64,000 nt of DNA, taken from positions 363,121 to 427,120 of the forward strand of contig NZ_LGCL01000015.1 of the NCBI RefSeq assembly GCF_001306115.1, written 5' to 3'. Shown piece by piece: positions 62,261 to 64,000 of the stretch (its first letter is position 1; the number at the start of each line of letters is the position of its first letter). Both the position numbers and the translations under genes were made by a program. The stretch comes from Ornatilinea apprima. Lineage in GTDB: Bacteria > Chloroflexota > Anaerolineae > Anaerolineales > Anaerolineaceae. The notes beneath the pieces are model-generated. The model made no database searches, was not told the origin of the DNA, and saw nothing but the letters and a program-made list of their open reading frames with translations.

Positions 62261-64000
62261 GTGAATCCCGAAGAAGCCATGTACAAAGAGGCGCTCAACG
62301 CCGTCTCCATGCACGACTACGCGCGCGGTCGCGATCTCTTTACGCGCCTGCTGCGCATCAATGCCCAAAACGCCGATTACTGGCTGTGGATGAGCGCCTG
62401 CGTGGAAACCTCCAAAGAGCGCCTTTACTGCCTGCGCGAAGCCCACAAGCTGGCCCCCAATCACCCGGCAGTGCTGCGCGGCCTGCGCATGCTCGGCGAA
62501 GCGCCGCCCGCCTCCACCCCCGATTTCCCCTACGAACAGCAAATCCGCAAGTGGAGCGCGCCCAAACTGCAAAAGAACCTGCCCGAAACCGGGCTGCCAG
62601 GGAAAAAGCTGTGGCTGAGAGTGGCCGCCGGGGCTGGCGCGCTGGTGATCGTGGCCGCCCTGCTGCTGGTGGGCTTGTTGGGACCGGAAAATTCACCGCT
62701 TTCTTTCCTCTTCGCGCCGCGCCCCACTCCCACCCTGCGCCGCGTGCCCACCCTCACCCCGCAGACGCCTTCGCCCACCGCCCCGCTCTCCACGGCCCCT
62801 GCCGGGCAGCCCACGCCGCTGGAGGCCCTGCTGGGCGCCACATACACACCCACCCCGCTGTATGTGAATACACCTCATTCCGTCTCCGAGGCCTACCGCA
62901 CCGGTCTGCGCGCCATGCAACGCCAGGAATGGGACGCCGCGCGCGGCTACTTCAGCCAGGTGGCCACCCTCGAACCCAACGCGCTCGACCTGCCCTATCT
63001 CTCCGCGGAAACCTACCGGCTTTCCGGCAAGCTGGAAGCCGCCGTGCTGGAATATGAAAAACTCATCGCCGCCAACCCCGAGTTCGCCCCGGCTTACCTG
63101 GGGCGGGCGCGTGTCTGGCTGGCAGAGACCCCCCCGGCCCTCGACAAAGCCGCGCGTGACCTGCAGCGCGCCGCCGCCCTCGACCCGGCCATGTTTGAAA
63201 CCTACCTGGAATTGGCGCGCCTGGAGCAGCTGCGCGGCGACCCGCAAGCCAGCCTGGATTGGCTGGACACGCTGGAATCCTACAGCCCGGCCAATCCCCA
63301 GGCGATGCAGCTGCGCGCCCGCGCTCACCTGGCGCTGGGCCAGGCCGCCGACGCCGTGGATTGGGCGCGCCAGGCCAGCCAGGCAGACCTGACCTCGCTG
63401 CCCGCCTACCTGCTGCTGGGCGAAGCCCTGCTCAAAGCCGGCGAAGCCGAACAGGCCATCTCTCCCCTGGAAACCTACACCCTGCACGCCGCGCAGCAGC
63501 CGGAAGGTTGGGTTCTGCTGGCGCGCGCCTACCAGCTCAGCGGGCGCCAGGCAGACGCGCTGGCCGCCCTCACCCGCCTGGAGGCCGGTGGCAGTTCCGA
63601 TTTTGACCTGCTGGTGCAGCGCGGCCTGCTTTACCTGGAGCTGGAGCAGCCTGAAAAAGCCGTGGAAGACCTGGAACGCGCCCGCTCCATCAATAAAAAG
63701 ACCTTTGCCGCCAATATTGCCCTGGGGCGCGCTTACCTGGCCGTGGAACGCGCCGGTAACGCTTACCAGGCGCTGAGCGAAGCCGAAGCCTTTGCCAACA
63801 GCGACGCCGACCAGGCCGAAGTCTACTTCTGGCGCGCCCAATCATTGGATGCGTTGGGGGAGGTGAAAGTGGCGCTGCGCGAATGGCGCGCCCTGCTCGC
63901 TCTGCCGCAAGACGCCGTGCCTGAGAAATGGCGCGCCGCCGCCGAAGAGCGCATTGCCCAAACTATCACCCCCACGCCCACCCGGCCCACCCCCACCCCC
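62261..64000 (+). CDS. membrane-anchored TPR protein (3' end beyond window)
   Basis: The frame stays open from GTG 62261 (or ATG 62279) to the last base, giving at least 580 residues. Residues 1-100 are cytosolic with TPR-like helices (ALNAVSMHDYARGRDLF). A membrane helix follows at about 128-148 (VAAGAGALVIVAALLLVGLL), then a Thr-Pro linker. External TPR units run from about 205 onward (SEAYRTGLRAMQRQEWDAARGYF, and many more), and a new Thr-Pro tract begins at the window edge. The first start has no clear ribosome site. A scaffold for protein contacts outside the membrane is likely; no enzyme domain is visible. Confidence 0.83.
   Translation, partial: MNPEEAMYKEALNAVSMHDYARGRDLFTRLLRINAQNADYWLWMSACVETSKERLYCLREAHKLAPNHPAVLRGLRMLGEAPPASTPDFPYEQQIRKWSAPKLQKNLPETGLPGKKLWLRVAAGAGALVIVAALLLVGLLGPENSPLSFLFAPRPTPTLRRVPTLTPQTPSPTAPLSTAPAGQPTPLEALLGATYTPTPLYVNTPHSVSEAYRTGLRAMQRQEWDAARGYFSQVATLEPNALDLPYLSAETYRLSGKLEAAVLEYEKLIAANPEFAPAYLGRARVWLAETPPALDKAARDLQRAAALDPAMFETYLELARLEQLRGDPQASLDWLDTLESYSPANPQAMQLRARAHLALGQAADAVDWARQASQADLTSLPAYLLLGEALLKAGEAEQAISPLETYTLHAAQQPEGWVLLARAYQLSGRQADALAALTRLEAGGSSDFDLLVQRGLLYLELEQPEKAVEDLERARSINKKTFAANIALGRAYLAVERAGNAYQALSEAEAFANSDADQAEVYFWRAQSLDALGEVKVALREWRALLALPQDAVPEKWRAAAEERIAQTITPTPTRPTPTP

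Overview
The window reads as chromosomal DNA of a free-living Chloroflexota bacterium, most probably class Anaerolineae. This is inferred from style rather than from a marker gene: high GC, many lipoproteins with Thr-Pro linkers, several TPR and CARDB-type surface proteins, YccF, UPF0104 and DUF4173 membrane proteins, and M42 peptidases. No phage, insertion sequence with a live transposase, CRISPR array, rRNA or tRNA was seen.

1-8.8 kb: a Thr-Pro-rich membrane protein is followed by a tight run of three M42 metallo-aminopeptidases with an AAC(3)-fold acetyltransferase in the middle, then an orphan sugar-type solute-binding lipoprotein and a small membrane protein. A bactofilin-like membrane protein and a phosphoribosyltransferase follow. 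8.8-9.8 kb (minus): a GT4 glycosyltransferase.

10-21.6 kb (plus): a 711-residue protein joins a degenerate receiver, a Roadblock/LC7-like domain, a long acidic linker and a catalytically dead IS200/Y1-transposase fold. It is followed by polA, a large TPR protein, an ECF sigma/anti-sigma pair and ftsK. 21.7-23.1 kb (minus): rsmI-rsmE, the rRNA methyltransferase pair. 23.3-28 kb: a MEDS-PAS-GGDEF diguanylate cyclase, lipA, yccF and hpt.

28.5-33.4 kb: an operon for a MacB-like ABC system (Yip1 protein, ATPase, CARDB exoprotein, permease). 33.4-43.5 kb: a DUF4203-like membrane protein, an Ntn-type amide hydrolase, a hidden HExxH metallopeptidase, an oligopeptide-binding lipoprotein started at TTG, three small exported proteins, a GT-C-like membrane protein and an 82-aa gene. 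43.5-54.9 kb: a carboxyltransferase subunit, MscS, DUF4173 protein, phosphoglycerate-mutase-like phosphatase, dodecin, GNAT, a LacI repressor plus ParB-like protein governed by two identical palindromic operators, a thioredoxin-fold-like protein, and a UPF0104 protein coupled to an FAD oxidoreductase.

55.0-57.0 kb: the likely chromosomal origin (clustered DnaA boxes and an AT-rich stretch) and dnaA. 57-64 kb: an epimerase-thiolase operon, a lipoprotein with four degenerate LGFP-like repeats, a LysM lipoprotein and the start of a membrane-anchored TPR protein that runs off the window.

The most unusual item is the receiver/Roadblock/dead-transposase fusion at 10005-12140. The LacI/ParB cassette, the AAC(3)-M42 cluster and the repeat-built lipoprotein at 59.5 kb come next.
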